DNA from: Actinoallomurus bryophytorum
Lineage (GTDB): Bacteria; Actinomycetota; Actinomycetes; Streptosporangiales; Streptosporangiaceae
Assembly: GCF_006716425.1 (NCBI RefSeq)
Contig: NZ_VFOZ01000001.1
Span: forward strand, 5,394,001 to 5,458,000
Length of the DNA: 64,000 nucleotides
Direction of reading: 5' to 3'
How positions within the stretch are numbered: the first letter of the stretch is position 1; each line of letters begins with the position of its first letter. A model generated the notes under the pieces. The model had not been told where the DNA came from, did not search any database, and saw only the letters and a list, made by a program, of their open reading frames with translations. Shown here in pieces: positions 16,130 to 24,510 of the stretch. The translations under genes were made by a program, and so were the position numbers.

Positions 16130-16273
16130 ATGACGGCGACGACACCGCCGGTCTCCTCGCTTGAGGCGACCGCCGAGCTTGGCTTGTCCGCATGCCTGGA
16201 CGTCTTTGACGGCTTGGTGGCCGTGGGTGGCGGCCGGGCGCTCGTTCGACACCTGGGGGAGGGTGACCGATGA
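16130..16273 (+). pseudogene. Duplicated 5' end of the second GTPase, unit 1 (47-codon ORF)
   Basis: The frame begins MTATTPPVSSLEAT and continues with LSACLDVFDGLVAVGGGR, closely matching the N-terminus of the full GTPase that starts at 16482. It keeps its own GAGGAG ribosome binding site 8 bases upstream, in the same sequence context as the real gene. The frame stops at a TGA that overlaps the ATG of unit 2. It is either a decayed copy or a short translated leader. Confidence 0.7.
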
Positions 16274-16485
16274 CGGCGATGACACCGCCGGTCTCCTCGC
16301 TTGGGGAGACCGCCGTGCCTGGCCTGTCCGCCCGCCTGGTCGCCTTGGGTGGCGACCGGGCGCTCCTCGGACACCACCAGCCTGCCCTGTCCGTACGCCT
16401 GGACGTCCTTGACGGCCTGGTCGCCCTGGGCGACGGCCGAGTCGACCAGGCGCTCCTTCGACACCACGAGGAGCGCGCCCGATGA
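16270..16485 (+). pseudogene. Duplicated 5' end of the second GTPase, unit 2 (71-codon ORF)
   Basis: It begins MTAMTPPVSSLGET and contains two versions of the RLDVLDGLVALGDGRVD helix, the second being almost identical to that of the real gene. A GGGGGAGGG stretch precedes the ATG. Its stop overlaps the true GTPase start (ATGA), so if translated it would couple to that gene. The chain of three overlapping starts is unusual. Confidence 0.7.
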
Positions 16486-18161
16486 CGGCGACGACACCGC
16501 CGATCTCCTCGCTTGAGGAAACCGAGACTCCGCCGAGCCTCGCCGAGCCCGGCCTGTCCGCACGCCTGGACGTCCTCGACCGCCTGGTCGCCCTTGGCGA
16601 CGGCCGGGTCGATCGGACGCTCATGGACGACGCGGCGGACCTGCTGGCCCGCGCCGGCGAACGCCTGAGGCTGTCCGGCGACCACACGGTGGTCGCCCTG
16701 GCGGGCGGCACCGGCAGCGGCAAGTCCTCCCTCTTCAACGCCGTCTGCGGCCTGGAGCTGTCACCCACCGGCATGCGCCGCCCGATGACCAGCTCCGCCC
16801 ACGCCTGCGTATGGGGCCTCGAAGGCGCCGGCCCGCTCCTCGACTGGCTCGACATCGACTCGCGCCACCGCTACGCCCGGGCCAGCGCCCTGGACGGAGA
16901 GGGCCAGGTCGGCTCCCTGCAAGGCCTGGTCCTGCTCGACCTGCCCGACCACGACTCGGTCCGGGCCGCACACCTCGCCGAGGTGGACAAGTACGTCAAG
17001 GTCGCCGACCTGATCATCTGGGTGCTCGACCCGCAGAAGTACGCCGACTTCGCCGTCCACCGGCGCTACTTCGAACAGTTGTCCGGCCACACCGGCGTCA
17101 CCCTGATCGTCCTCAACCAGGTCGACCGCCTCGAGCCCGAAGAGGTCACCGAGTGCGTCAAGGACCTCCGGCGCTTGCTGGAGGCCGAGGGCATGGACGG
17201 CCCGACCATCCTGACGACGTCCGCCAAGTCGGGCGCCGGCGTGGAGGGCTTCCGCGAGGTGCTGGCCGACGCGGTTGCCGCCAGGCAGGCTCGCCTGGAG
17301 CGACTGGTCGCCGACATCGACCGCCTGGTACGCCGCTTCGAGGACCAGTACGGCGCCACCGAGCCCCCGTCGACGGTCGACGACCGCCGCACGGCCGCCC
17401 TGGTCGAGGCCCTGGCCGACGCGGCCGGCGTCCCGGCCGTGGCCGAGTCGATGGAGAGCGCCTACTCGCTGCGCGCCCTGGACTACGTGGGCTGGCCGGT
17501 CGGCCGCCTGATCGCCCGCCTGCATTCCGACCCCTTGCGCCGCATGCGCCTGGGCGAACTCCGAGCCGAGCTCCGAGCCGCGTTCACGACCCCGGTCAAC
17601 GCCCAGCAGGCCCACGTGGACAACGCGCTGCAGGAGGTGACGGAGGGCGTGGTGAGCGACCTGCCCCCGTCATGGCAGCGCTCGGTCCGCGACGCCGGCC
17701 GCTCGAAGGCCGACGAACTACCGGAGGCCCTGGGCGACTCACTCCGGTCGGTCGTCCCCGGCTTCAACCAGATCCCGGCCTGGTGGTGGGTCGTACGGGC
17801 GTGGCAGTACCTGCTGATCGCGGCCTCCGCCCTGGGCGTGATCTGGCTGTTCGCCATCCTGGGATACGGCGTCCTCAAACTGGCCGACGCACCGCTGGAC
17901 ATCATCGGCGACCCGTCGGTGGCGGCCTACGTCGGCCTGCTGTTGGTATGCACACTGGGCTTGGGCGCCTTCACAGGTTCGGCCGCCCGCAACATGATCG
18001 CCCTGTCGTCGGTCCGCCACAGCGAACGCCTCGAAGAGCGGATGCGAGAAGGCATCACCACCTCGGCCCAGACCTTGGTCATCGCCCCGGTGGAGCGCGA
18101 ACTGGCGGTGTACAAGAGCTTCCGCGAGGAGGTCGGCACCGCCATCAGCGCCCTGATGTAG
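16482..18161 (+). CDS. Dynamin/YfjP-like GTPase with C-terminal membrane segments (second of pair)
   Basis: The 559-aa protein has G1 GGTGSGKSS at residues 75-83, a TSSAHACVWG switch, G3 LLDLPDHDSV, and G4 LNQVDRL, so it is a complete GTPase. Two membrane segments follow: WWWVVRAWQYLLIAASALG and its continuation near residues 427-460, then YVGLLLVCTLGLGAF near 480, ending in a cytoplasmic helical tail. The ATG has GAGGAG 8 bases upstream. It lies 413 bases after the first GTPase, a gap filled by two copies of its own 5' end. Dynamin-like pairs in Streptomyces act at sporulation septa; that role is possible but not shown. Confidence 0.87.
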   Translation: MTATTPPISSLEETETPPSLAEPGLSARLDVLDRLVALGDGRVDRTLMDDAADLLARAGERLRLSGDHTVVALAGGTGSGKSSLFNAVCGLELSPTGMRRPMTSSAHACVWGLEGAGPLLDWLDIDSRHRYARASALDGEGQVGSLQGLVLLDLPDHDSVRAAHLAEVDKYVKVADLIIWVLDPQKYADFAVHRRYFEQLSGHTGVTLIVLNQVDRLEPEEVTECVKDLRRLLEAEGMDGPTILTTSAKSGAGVEGFREVLADAVAARQARLERLVADIDRLVRRFEDQYGATEPPSTVDDRRTAALVEALADAAGVPAVAESMESAYSLRALDYVGWPVGRLIARLHSDPLRRMRLGELRAELRAAFTTPVNAQQAHVDNALQEVTEGVVSDLPPSWQRSVRDAGRSKADELPEALGDSLRSVVPGFNQIPAWWWVVRAWQYLLIAASALGVIWLFAILGYGVLKLADAPLDIIGDPSVAAYVGLLLVCTLGLGAFTGSAARNMIALSSVRHSERLEERMREGITTSAQTLVIAPVERELAVYKSFREEVGTAISALM

Positions 18162-18180
18162 TCCCCTCCTGTTCGTGCGC

Positions 18181-18210
18181 GGCGTTGGCGCGGGCATCCG
18201 CGCCGACGCC
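18181..18210 (+). terminator. Hairpin after the cob/GTPase operon
   Basis: A 13-bp stem with one G-U pair (18181-18193 with 18198-18210) closes a 4-base loop GCAT about 20 bases after the GTPase stop. There is no U-tract, as is usual for terminators in high-GC actinobacteria. Confidence 0.7.
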
Positions 18211-18731
18211 CTGCCGCCGATAGCGGCGCTGCGACGCCGGCCCACGCCGAGGAGTGTGCGCCGGTGTTGTCGCTCTCGGGGTTTTCGTCTGCGGGCGGTT
18301 TCGCGGCGTCGATGACCTACCGATGCTGGGGCGTTGCTGCACGGCGCTGCGCGTGCGCTGGTGTTGTCGCTCTCTCTGTTTGTGGGCACCGGTTTCCGTT
18401 CCTCGTTCCTGGCGTCCGTTCCCGTGCTCCGGCTTCCGGTCCCCGCTATCCCGCCTCCGGTCCCGTTATCCCGCTCAAGGCCCCCGGTCACCCCCGCTAT
18501 CCGCCTGCCCGCAGCGAGGCGCTCCTACGTGCAGGACCAAGATCTCCGCATCTTGGGGCTGCGCTTCGCTCCGGCTAAGTGACACCAGCCGACCATCGGC
18601 CACGCAGAGATCAATTCAGGAACCGAGGGACTGGCCGCCCAGCAGTAGACGCCCTGGTCAGACCCCTCGACCGACTATGGCGCGGCACAGAGTGGGCTCG
18701 CCCATCGGGTACGTCAGTCCGGACAGCCGCA
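18211..18731. other. Non-coding stretch with degenerate repeats
   Basis: No convincing gene is seen. The phrase GCGCCGGTGTTGTCGCTCTC near 18257 recurs in altered form near 18355, and the following DNA is a run of CCGGTTTCCGTTCC / CCGGTCCCCGCTATCC variants, suggesting a decayed tandem repeat. All open frames here lack recognisable content and ribosome binding sites. Confidence 0.5.
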
Positions 18732-18786
18732 AGCGGAGATGTCTCCGGTAGTGCTACAGTCGCAGTAGCGGAGGCCCTTCTCCGCT
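18732..18786 (+). promoter_or_regulatory. Promoter with two CGGAG/CTCCG palindromes, probable TetR-type operators
   Basis: The palindrome CGGAGA-TG-TCTCCG (18734-18747) overlaps the likely -35 area, TACAGT (18755-18760) fits a -10 box, and a second palindrome AGCGGAG-6-CTCCGCT (18767-18773, 18780-18786) lies at the expected start of transcription. Paired GCGGAG/CTCCGC half-sites are a common TetR-family operator form. The arrangement predicts repression of the aldo/keto reductase. No regulator gene is adjacent. Confidence 0.55.
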
Positions 18787-18817
18787 TCCCCCATCATCGA
18801 GCGACGACGGGATTTCC

Positions 18818-19759
18818 ATGCCCTCCACCGGTATCCCCTCTCCCGAGAACACGGCCACCGGCGCCCCGCGCCCCGGCGGCCCTGGTCTGCTGGCCGGCCG
18901 TACCGTCTCCCGCATCGGCTACGGGGCGATGCAGCTGCGTCTGCACGGTGACCGAGCCGAGGCGGTGGCAATCCTGCGACGGGCGGTCGAGCTGGGCATC
19001 GACCACATCGACACGGCCCACTTCTACGGCGACGGTTACGTCAACGGCCTCATCCGTGAGGCGATCCGCCCCGAGGACGGAGTCCTCGTAGCCAGCAAGG
19101 TCGGCGCCACCCCGAACCCTGGCGGGCCCGCCCCGCTCCGTATCGCGCAGCGGCCCGAGGAGCTACGGGCGAGCGTCGAGGACAACCTCACGAGCCTAGG
19201 TCTCGAGCAGATCCCGCTGGTGAACCTCCGCCGCGCGGACGACGGGCCCGGTCCCCAGGCCGAGGGTGAGCAGGTGGTCGATCTCGACGACCAGCTAGCG
19301 GTCATGGTCGCGATGCGCGACGAGGGCAAGATCGGCGCGATCGGGCTAAGCAGCGTGACCCTGGACAGGTTGCGCCGCGGTATCCCGGCGGGCATCGCCT
19401 GCGTGCAGAACGCCTACAGCCTCGTGGCACGCGACGACGAGGACATGCTTGACCTCTGCGTCGCCGAGAACATCGCCTGGGTCCCGTACTTCCCTCTCGG
19501 CAGCGCCCTCCCCGGCCTGCCGAAGGTGACCGACGAGCCGGCCGTCGTAGCCGCCGCGCAGTCTTTGGGCAGGACCCCCGCGCAGGTCGGCCTCGCCTGG
19601 CTGCTCCACCACGCCCCGAACGTCCTCCTCATTCCGGGCACCACCAACGCCGAACACCTTCAAGCGAACGCCGCCGCAGGCGCGATCGTGCTCGACGACG
19701 CAACGCAAGCCACGCTGGATGCCGTCCCTACGCGATCGAGGGACATCGCACTCGGCTAG
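18818..19759 (+). CDS. Aldo/keto reductase
   Basis: This 313-aa (beta/alpha)8 NADPH-dependent oxidoreductase shows the family catalytic elements: SRIGYGAMQL at the N-terminus, DHIDTAHFYG with the catalytic Asp and Tyr near residues 65-74, the Lys of VASKVG near residue 91, and the late cofactor-binding LLIPGTTNAEHLQANAAA. LVNLRRADDG resembles the group that includes actinobacterial AKRs of unknown substrate. The gene stands alone between two repeat-rich stretches, behind its own promoter with two palindromes. Its last 65 or so bases and some downstream DNA are duplicated immediately after it. Confidence 0.9.
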   Translation: MPSTGIPSPENTATGAPRPGGPGLLAGRTVSRIGYGAMQLRLHGDRAEAVAILRRAVELGIDHIDTAHFYGDGYVNGLIREAIRPEDGVLVASKVGATPNPGGPAPLRIAQRPEELRASVEDNLTSLGLEQIPLVNLRRADDGPGPQAEGEQVVDLDDQLAVMVAMRDEGKIGAIGLSSVTLDRLRRGIPAGIACVQNAYSLVARDDEDMLDLCVAENIAWVPYFPLGSALPGLPKVTDEPAVVAAAQSLGRTPAQVGLAWLLHHAPNVLLIPGTTNAEHLQANAAAGAIVLDDATQATLDAVPTRSRDIALG

Positions 19760-19876
19760 CTGACACGCGGTCGCCTACCGCGCAACGACGCGACGCGAGC
19801 CGCGCTGGTTGCCGTCCCTACGCGATCGAGGGACAACGTACTCGGCTAGCTGACACGCGGTCGCCTACCGCGCAAC
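19695..19876. repeat. Tandem duplication (period 90) of the aldo/keto reductase 3' end
   Basis: Bases 19695-19786 and 19785-19876 are near-identical at an offset of 90. The first copy covers the last codons of the reductase, its stop and about 27 bases beyond; the second has a few substitutions and is non-coding. Confidence 0.9.
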
Positions 19877-20104
19877 CTGTGAGAGTTCCGCCCGTACCCG
19901 GTACCGCCCAGAGACTGGATTCGGGCGCTCTACTGAATTCGAACGAGTCCGTCGCAGGCTGAGAATCGCCCGGCGCGGGTCAGCGGTCGAGCCCACGCGC
20001 ACGCATCCGCACGGCCGAGCGGCGCGCTCGCCCACTCGGCCTCTTCGCGTCCCGGCCCGCCGACGTCGAAGAACCGCAGATCACGCTCCTGGGTCATGCT
20101 CGCC
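19877..20104. other. Stretch before the octamer satellite
   Basis: No gene is recognised. A 55-codon reverse frame (20097-19930, beginning MTQERDLRFFDVGG) has no clear ribosome binding site; upstream of it on that strand is the satellite. I do not support it as a gene. Confidence 0.4.
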
Positions 20105-20935
20105 CCGCCGCTCCGCCGCTCCGCCGCTCCGCCGCTCCGCCGCTCCGCCGCTCCGCCGCTCCGCCGCTCCGCCGCTCCGCCGCTCCGCCGCTCCGCCGCT
20201 CCGCCGCTCCGCCGCTCCGCCGCTCCGCCGCTCCGCCGCTCCGCCGCTCCGCCGCTCCGCCGCTCCGCCGCTCCGCCGCTCCGCCGCTCCGCCGCTCCGC
20301 CGCTCCGCCGCTCCGCCGCTCCGCCGCTCCGCCGCTCCGCCGCTCCGCCGCTCCGCCGCTCCGCCGCTCCGCCGCTCCGCCGCTCCGCCGCTCCGCCGCT
20401 CCGCCGCTCCGCCGCTCCGCCGCTCCGCCGCTCCGCCGCTCCGCCGCTCCGCCGCTCCGCCGCTCCGCCGCTCCGCCGCTCCGCCGCTCCGCCGCTCCGC
20501 CGCTCCGCCGCTCCGCCGCTCCGCCGCTCCGCCGCTCCGCCGCTCCGCCGCTCCGCCGCTCCGCCGCTCCGCCGCTCCGCCGCTCCGCCGCTCCGCCGCT
20601 CCGCCGCTCCGCCGCTCCGCCGCTCCGCCGCTCCGCCGCTCCGCCGCTCCGCCGCTCCGCCGCTCCGCCGCTCCGCCGCTCCGCCGCTCCGCCGCTCCGC
20701 CGCTCCGCCGCTCCGCCGCTCCGCCGCTCCGCCGCTCCGCCGCTCCGCCGCTCCGCCGCTCCGCCGCTCCGCCGCTCCGCCGCTCCGCCGCTCCGCCGCT
20801 CCGCCGCTCCGCCGCTCCGCCGCTCCGCCGCTCCGCCGCTCCGCCGCTCCGCCGCTCCGCCGCTCCGCCGCTCCGCCGCTCCGCCGCTCCGCCGCTCCGC
20901 CGCTCCGCCGCTCCGCCGCTCCGCCGCTCCGCCGC
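20105..20935. repeat. Octanucleotide satellite, CCGCCGCT, 103 perfect copies
   Basis: From 20105 to 20928 the 8-base unit CCGCCGCT repeats 103 times with no substitution or indel, then a 7-base partial copy. Because 8 is not a multiple of three, several frames are open throughout (a reverse-strand AERRSGGA repeat, a forward APPLRRSA repeat), but no start, ribosome binding site or flanking domain supports coding. Perfect identity implies recent expansion by slippage or active homogenisation. Copy number may vary between isolates or be misassembled. Confidence 0.97.
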
Positions 20936-21165
20936 CCGGCTGACCCGCCGGTCCTGTGCACTTCCCGCTGTCTGGCGCCTCGCAGAATCCAGCCCAGGCA
21001 AGGGCGAAAATCCGCAGTGCGCGCGCCACCAGCAGCCGCCCCCAATCGGTCACACGGAGTTATCCACAGATGACACAGGGGTCTGGCAGCAAGCACCCGT
21101 CATCGGTCACGGTGTTTCTCACATCGGCGGCACCGGGCCGCCCCGCACAGATCGGGAGATTATTC

Positions 21166-21705
21166 GTGAACGACGCAATCGTCACTGTGGTCGGCTTCGT
21201 CGCCCAAGACCCCCGCTTCGAGATCCTCGCGAGTGGCACGTCGCTCATGTCGTTGCGGATCGGCAGCACTCCTCGTCGCTACGACCGGGAGATCGGTCAG
21301 TGGCGCGACGAGGACCCCATGTTCCTGACGGTCAGCTGCTGGCGCACGCTCGCCGACAACCTGCAGGGGTGTGAGCTGCAACGTGGCGATCCCGTCATCG
21401 TGACCGGCAAGCTCCGCATCCGCGAATACAGCAAGGACGGGCAGCCGCGGTTCTCAGCCCAGATCGAGGCCACGACGGTGGGCCACGACCTGAGCCGGGG
21501 TATCGCCCGGTTCCAGAGGTCGCAGCGGTCCGCAAGCATGCCGGAGGACCGGCGCCTGGCCGATGATCTCGCCGACCGCTGGCTGGAGGAGGACATGTCC
21601 GAAGATCTCGTCGCGGGGATCACGACTCAGACCGGAGACGCCGCCGACGAACTCGATGACACGGACGAAAACGGAGAGGCAGGCCCATTCCGTGCGGTCG
21701 CCTAA
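21166..21705 (+). CDS. ssb: Single-stranded DNA-binding protein (SSB paralogue)
   Basis: The 179-aa protein has an OB fold: VNDAIVTVVGFVAQDPRFE, then a TSLMSLRIGSTPRRYD strand, FLTVSCWRTLADNL and GDPVIVTGKLRIREY. The acidic tail (DDTDENGEAGPF) replaces the canonical DDDxPF tip of housekeeping SSB, so it is probably a second SSB used in competence, sporulation or stress. I place the start at GTG 21166, with GGGAG 7 bases upstream; an ATG at 21070 would add a non-conserved 32-residue extension. It is not next to rpsF/rpsR, so it is not the replication-fork ssb locus. Confidence 0.88.
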   Translation: MNDAIVTVVGFVAQDPRFEILASGTSLMSLRIGSTPRRYDREIGQWRDEDPMFLTVSCWRTLADNLQGCELQRGDPVIVTGKLRIREYSKDGQPRFSAQIEATTVGHDLSRGIARFQRSQRSASMPEDRRLADDLADRWLEEDMSEDLVAGITTQTGDAADELDDTDENGEAGPFRAVA

Positions 21706-23235
21706 CCGCCCGACGGGGGCTCGAACACGCCGCAAAACCCCAATGACCCAGAAAGCCAAGAACCGCCGTGTACGCCCACCTCGTCCCCCGGGTACGCCGA
21801 TCAGAGTCGAGACACGCCGAAAAGGTCGGAAGTGCCGGAAATGCCATGCCATCGACGCACTCCGCCCTCCCTCCAAGCGATCGAGGTCCTCCGCCCATAC
21901 GATCTGGTTTCGGCATCAGACATCGGCCACGCGACCAGCAGGCACCGACCGCGCGGACGGCGCCATCCGATCGAGCGAACGGATTCGTGAGGTCACACTC
22001 ATCGCACAGACACGTAGGAGGGGAGCGATGAACAACCACGTCCATCCAGGCGTCTCTTGGGCACGAAAGGCAACCTGACGCTGCCGCCCGGAGTCGTTAT
22101 CACGGTAGGCCGGTCTAGCCCGAGGTACCCGGGCCAAGGCCCGGCCACTGCCCGGCACCGCAGGAGGTAGCGACCACGGCGCAACAATCACAGAGCACGA
22201 CCACAGAGCAACGACCTGACCTGCACATAGGCCCGTTACTCAACTCGCGGATCGTGCTCACATGGTGAGTCGTGATCACAGCACGCAGATACGACCACGG
22301 TGCGAGCGCCCTTGCGCGGCGAGACCAACCCTGCGGGTAACGATCACCTCGCGAATCGCCGGTCACGCCGGACGCGGCGGTCACCCCGCGCGTTGCGACT
22401 AGCTGGGGATTGCAGTCACCTAGAGAGTTGCGACCCAAGCTGGGGGCTGTGATGACGCGGTGGGGCTGCGGACGCGGTGATCTGCGGGTTGCCCTCACGG
22501 TGCCGGCTGTACTACCCAGCGGCTGCGGGTCCTGCGGTGGGTCGCTGTCACCCCGCAGGTCTCACGCGCAGGCCGTGGGCTACGCCGCAGTGGATTCCCA
22601 CCCTGCTGTACTCACCCGGACGGCTGCGCGTCCCGCGGCGGTCGCTGTCACCCCGTAGGTCTCACGTGCAGGCCGTGGCCACGCCGCAGTGGGTCTCCCA
22701 CCAGGCTGCGCCATACGCCGGGCCTCCGCATCCTTGGGAGGTCCGGGCGGTCCTGGTGAGCAGAACGCTGTTCGCCTTGCTATGCGCAGGGGGTGTCGTT
22801 CACGGGTACGGCGCCTCCTGCGCCGGCACCAGCAGGGTGGTGTGGCGTGGCGTATCCGTTGTCGTGGCAGCTAGTAGTAGCTCGGCCCAGATGGACGACC
22901 AGCGGGTCGGGCGGACGGCAGGGCTTCGGGCCCTGTCAGCGTCAGATCCAGGAGACTCCGCGCATCCTGATTCCCTTTCCGGAAATGGTGCATCCCACCC
23001 GGCGCCAGACCGGACGGGTTACGGGGGCACTCAGGAGGGCGATGAGCGCCTGCGGGCCTGAGCGTACGCCCTTCATCCCTCGGGCGTCCTAAGAAGGTAC
23101 AGCTTTTCCTGCCCACTCCGCACACATTGCAACTATCCTATTACTGAACGTGATTCGATGATGGGTGAGCGCGGGCCGCCCTCCGCCAAAGGGCTGCCCT
23201 GCCGTGCGGCTCCGGCCCGATCCGTTGGGGGAATG
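21706..23235. other. Long intergenic region with decayed repeats
   Basis: No gene is supported in about 1.5 kb. Open frames are short, lack ribosome binding sites and show no family features. Short GTCAC/GATCAC and TTGCGAC words recur irregularly in 22180-22480. A lower-GC patch (23120-23157) just before the diguanylate cyclase, including TTGCAACTATCCTATTACT, is the likeliest place for its promoter. Confidence 0.5.
22522..22706. repeat. Two diverged copies of a ~100-bp repeat
   Basis: 22522-22607 and 22623-22706 align at an offset of about 100, sharing GTCGCTGTCACCCCG, AGGTCTCACG, GCAGGCCGTGG and ACGCCGCAGTGG words with scattered substitutions. Neither copy is coding. Confidence 0.75.
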
Positions 23236-24510
23236 ATGACGGCACTGCATCAGTCGGCCGCCGAGGACCGGGGCGATCTGACTCGTAAGCCACAACGCTG
23301 GCCTCTGCTCACCCAGCCCACCCCGACGATCGCGTACGTCGTCGTTGTCGTCGGCCTGCACTTCATCCTGATCGGCGCCCTGGCCTCCCATACGGTGTGG
23401 CGGACCCCGGCCCTGCTGACGTTCGGCGCGCTGATGGCGGCCGGGGCCATCTGCATCGAGGCGTCGCGACGGCTCGGCATGCCCGCCGGTATCGGGCGTG
23501 ACCTGTTGTCCGCCTGGTGGTTGCCGGTGGCGTTGCTCCTGCCCCCCGTGTACGCCCTGCTGATCCCGATCCCGATGCAGGCGCTTCTGCAACTGCGTGT
23601 CCGCCGGACTTTGCTGCACCGGCGAGCGCTCGTCTCGGCCGCACACGGTCTTGCCGGGGCCGCCGCCTCGGCCACCTTCCACCTCGTCGTGTCCGACCCG
23701 CTACGAGGGAACGCGCAGTGGCTCACCGATCTGGACGCCATCATTCCGGCGATGATCGGCTGCGCCGTGCTGTTCACGCTGATCAACACGGCGATCGTGG
23801 CCGTGGCCGCGCACAGCTCCGCGCCAGGGTGCCGTTGGCATGAGCACATGCGCAACCGAGAGCACCTGGTTCTCGATGTCGTCGAGCTCTGCCTCGGCGT
23901 GCTCGTCACCATCGCCTGCGCGCTCACCCCCCTATTGATCCTCGTCGCCCTTCCGCCGGTGATGCTGCTCCAACGCAGCCTGATGCACCAGCAACTCCAG
24001 GCCGCGGCCCGTACCGACGCCAAGACCGGCCTGCTCAACGCTGCGGCCTGGCAACGCGAGGCCGACACCGAGATCGCCCGCGCCAACCGCACCGGCGAGT
24101 CACTGGCACTCCTTCTGATCGACATCGACCACTTCAAGCGTGTCAATGACGCTCACGGGCACCTGGCCGGCGACCAGGTCCTGATCGGCGTGGCCGGCAC
24201 CTTGGTCAGCCAACTGCGCGAGTACGACGTCATCGGCCGATTCGGCGGCGAGGAGTTCGTCGTCCTCCTACCCGGCGCCGACATCCTCGAGGGCTGCCGC
24301 GTGGCCGAACGCCTCCGCAACCGCGTACGGCGACTGTCCGTCCCCGCCGACGACGAGTCGGTCACCGTCACGGTGTCGGTCGGCGTCGCCCTGTTCCGCA
24401 CCCACGGCCAGGATCTACTCGAACTCCTCGCCTCCGCCGACCTCGCCCTCTACCGCGCCAAGAAATCCGGCCGTGACCGGATCTGCCTCCCCGCTACCCA
24501 GAAGGCCTGA
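23236..24510 (+). CDS. Membrane-bound diguanylate cyclase (GGDEF)
   Basis: The protein (about 424 aa) should make cyclic di-GMP at the membrane. Roughly six hydrophobic segments fill residues 25-245 (for example IAYVVVVVGLHFILIGALA and LLPPVYALLIPIPMQALL). The GGDEF domain follows: DAKTGLLNAAAW, LLIDIDHFKRVNDAHGHLAGD, and the active-site GGEEF near residues 337-341. An intact inhibitory I-site RxxD (REYD) lies five residues before GGEEF, so product feedback inhibition is expected. There is no EAL domain. I prefer ATG 23236, with GGGGGA four bases upstream; ATG 23233 and an unsupported ATG at 23158 are alternatives. Confidence 0.9.
   Translation: MTALHQSAAEDRGDLTRKPQRWPLLTQPTPTIAYVVVVVGLHFILIGALASHTVWRTPALLTFGALMAAGAICIEASRRLGMPAGIGRDLLSAWWLPVALLLPPVYALLIPIPMQALLQLRVRRTLLHRRALVSAAHGLAGAAASATFHLVVSDPLRGNAQWLTDLDAIIPAMIGCAVLFTLINTAIVAVAAHSSAPGCRWHEHMRNREHLVLDVVELCLGVLVTIACALTPLLILVALPPVMLLQRSLMHQQLQAAARTDAKTGLLNAAAWQREADTEIARANRTGESLALLLIDIDHFKRVNDAHGHLAGDQVLIGVAGTLVSQLREYDVIGRFGGEEFVVLLPGADILEGCRVAERLRNRVRRLSVPADDESVTVTVSVGVALFRTHGQDLLELLASADLALYRAKKSGRDRICLPATQKA

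Noticed and set aside
1-18161. Cobalamin riboswitch within the cob operon or before the NiCoT gene
   Set aside because: All gaps inside the operon are too short or absent, and the NiCoT leader is too short; a riboswitch may lie upstream of the window.
18579-19091. 170-codon frame overlapping the start of the aldo/keto reductase
   Set aside because: It runs through the promoter palindromes and out of frame into the reductase, with no family features.
20105-20935. CRISPR array
   Set aside because: There are no spacers, only contiguous identical 8-mers; the 13-mer satellite likewise has no spacers, and no cas gene is present.
19930-21096. Long reverse-strand and forward frames through the octamer array, giving AERRSGGA or APPLRRSA repeat proteins
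   Set aside because: An 8-bp unit keeps several frames open at once; no ribosome binding site, no conserved flanking domain, and composition is only repeat.
19930-21096. Phase-variable gene controlled by the 8-bp repeat
   Set aside because: Adding or losing a unit would shift frame, but no recognisable coding segment enters or leaves the array in either direction.
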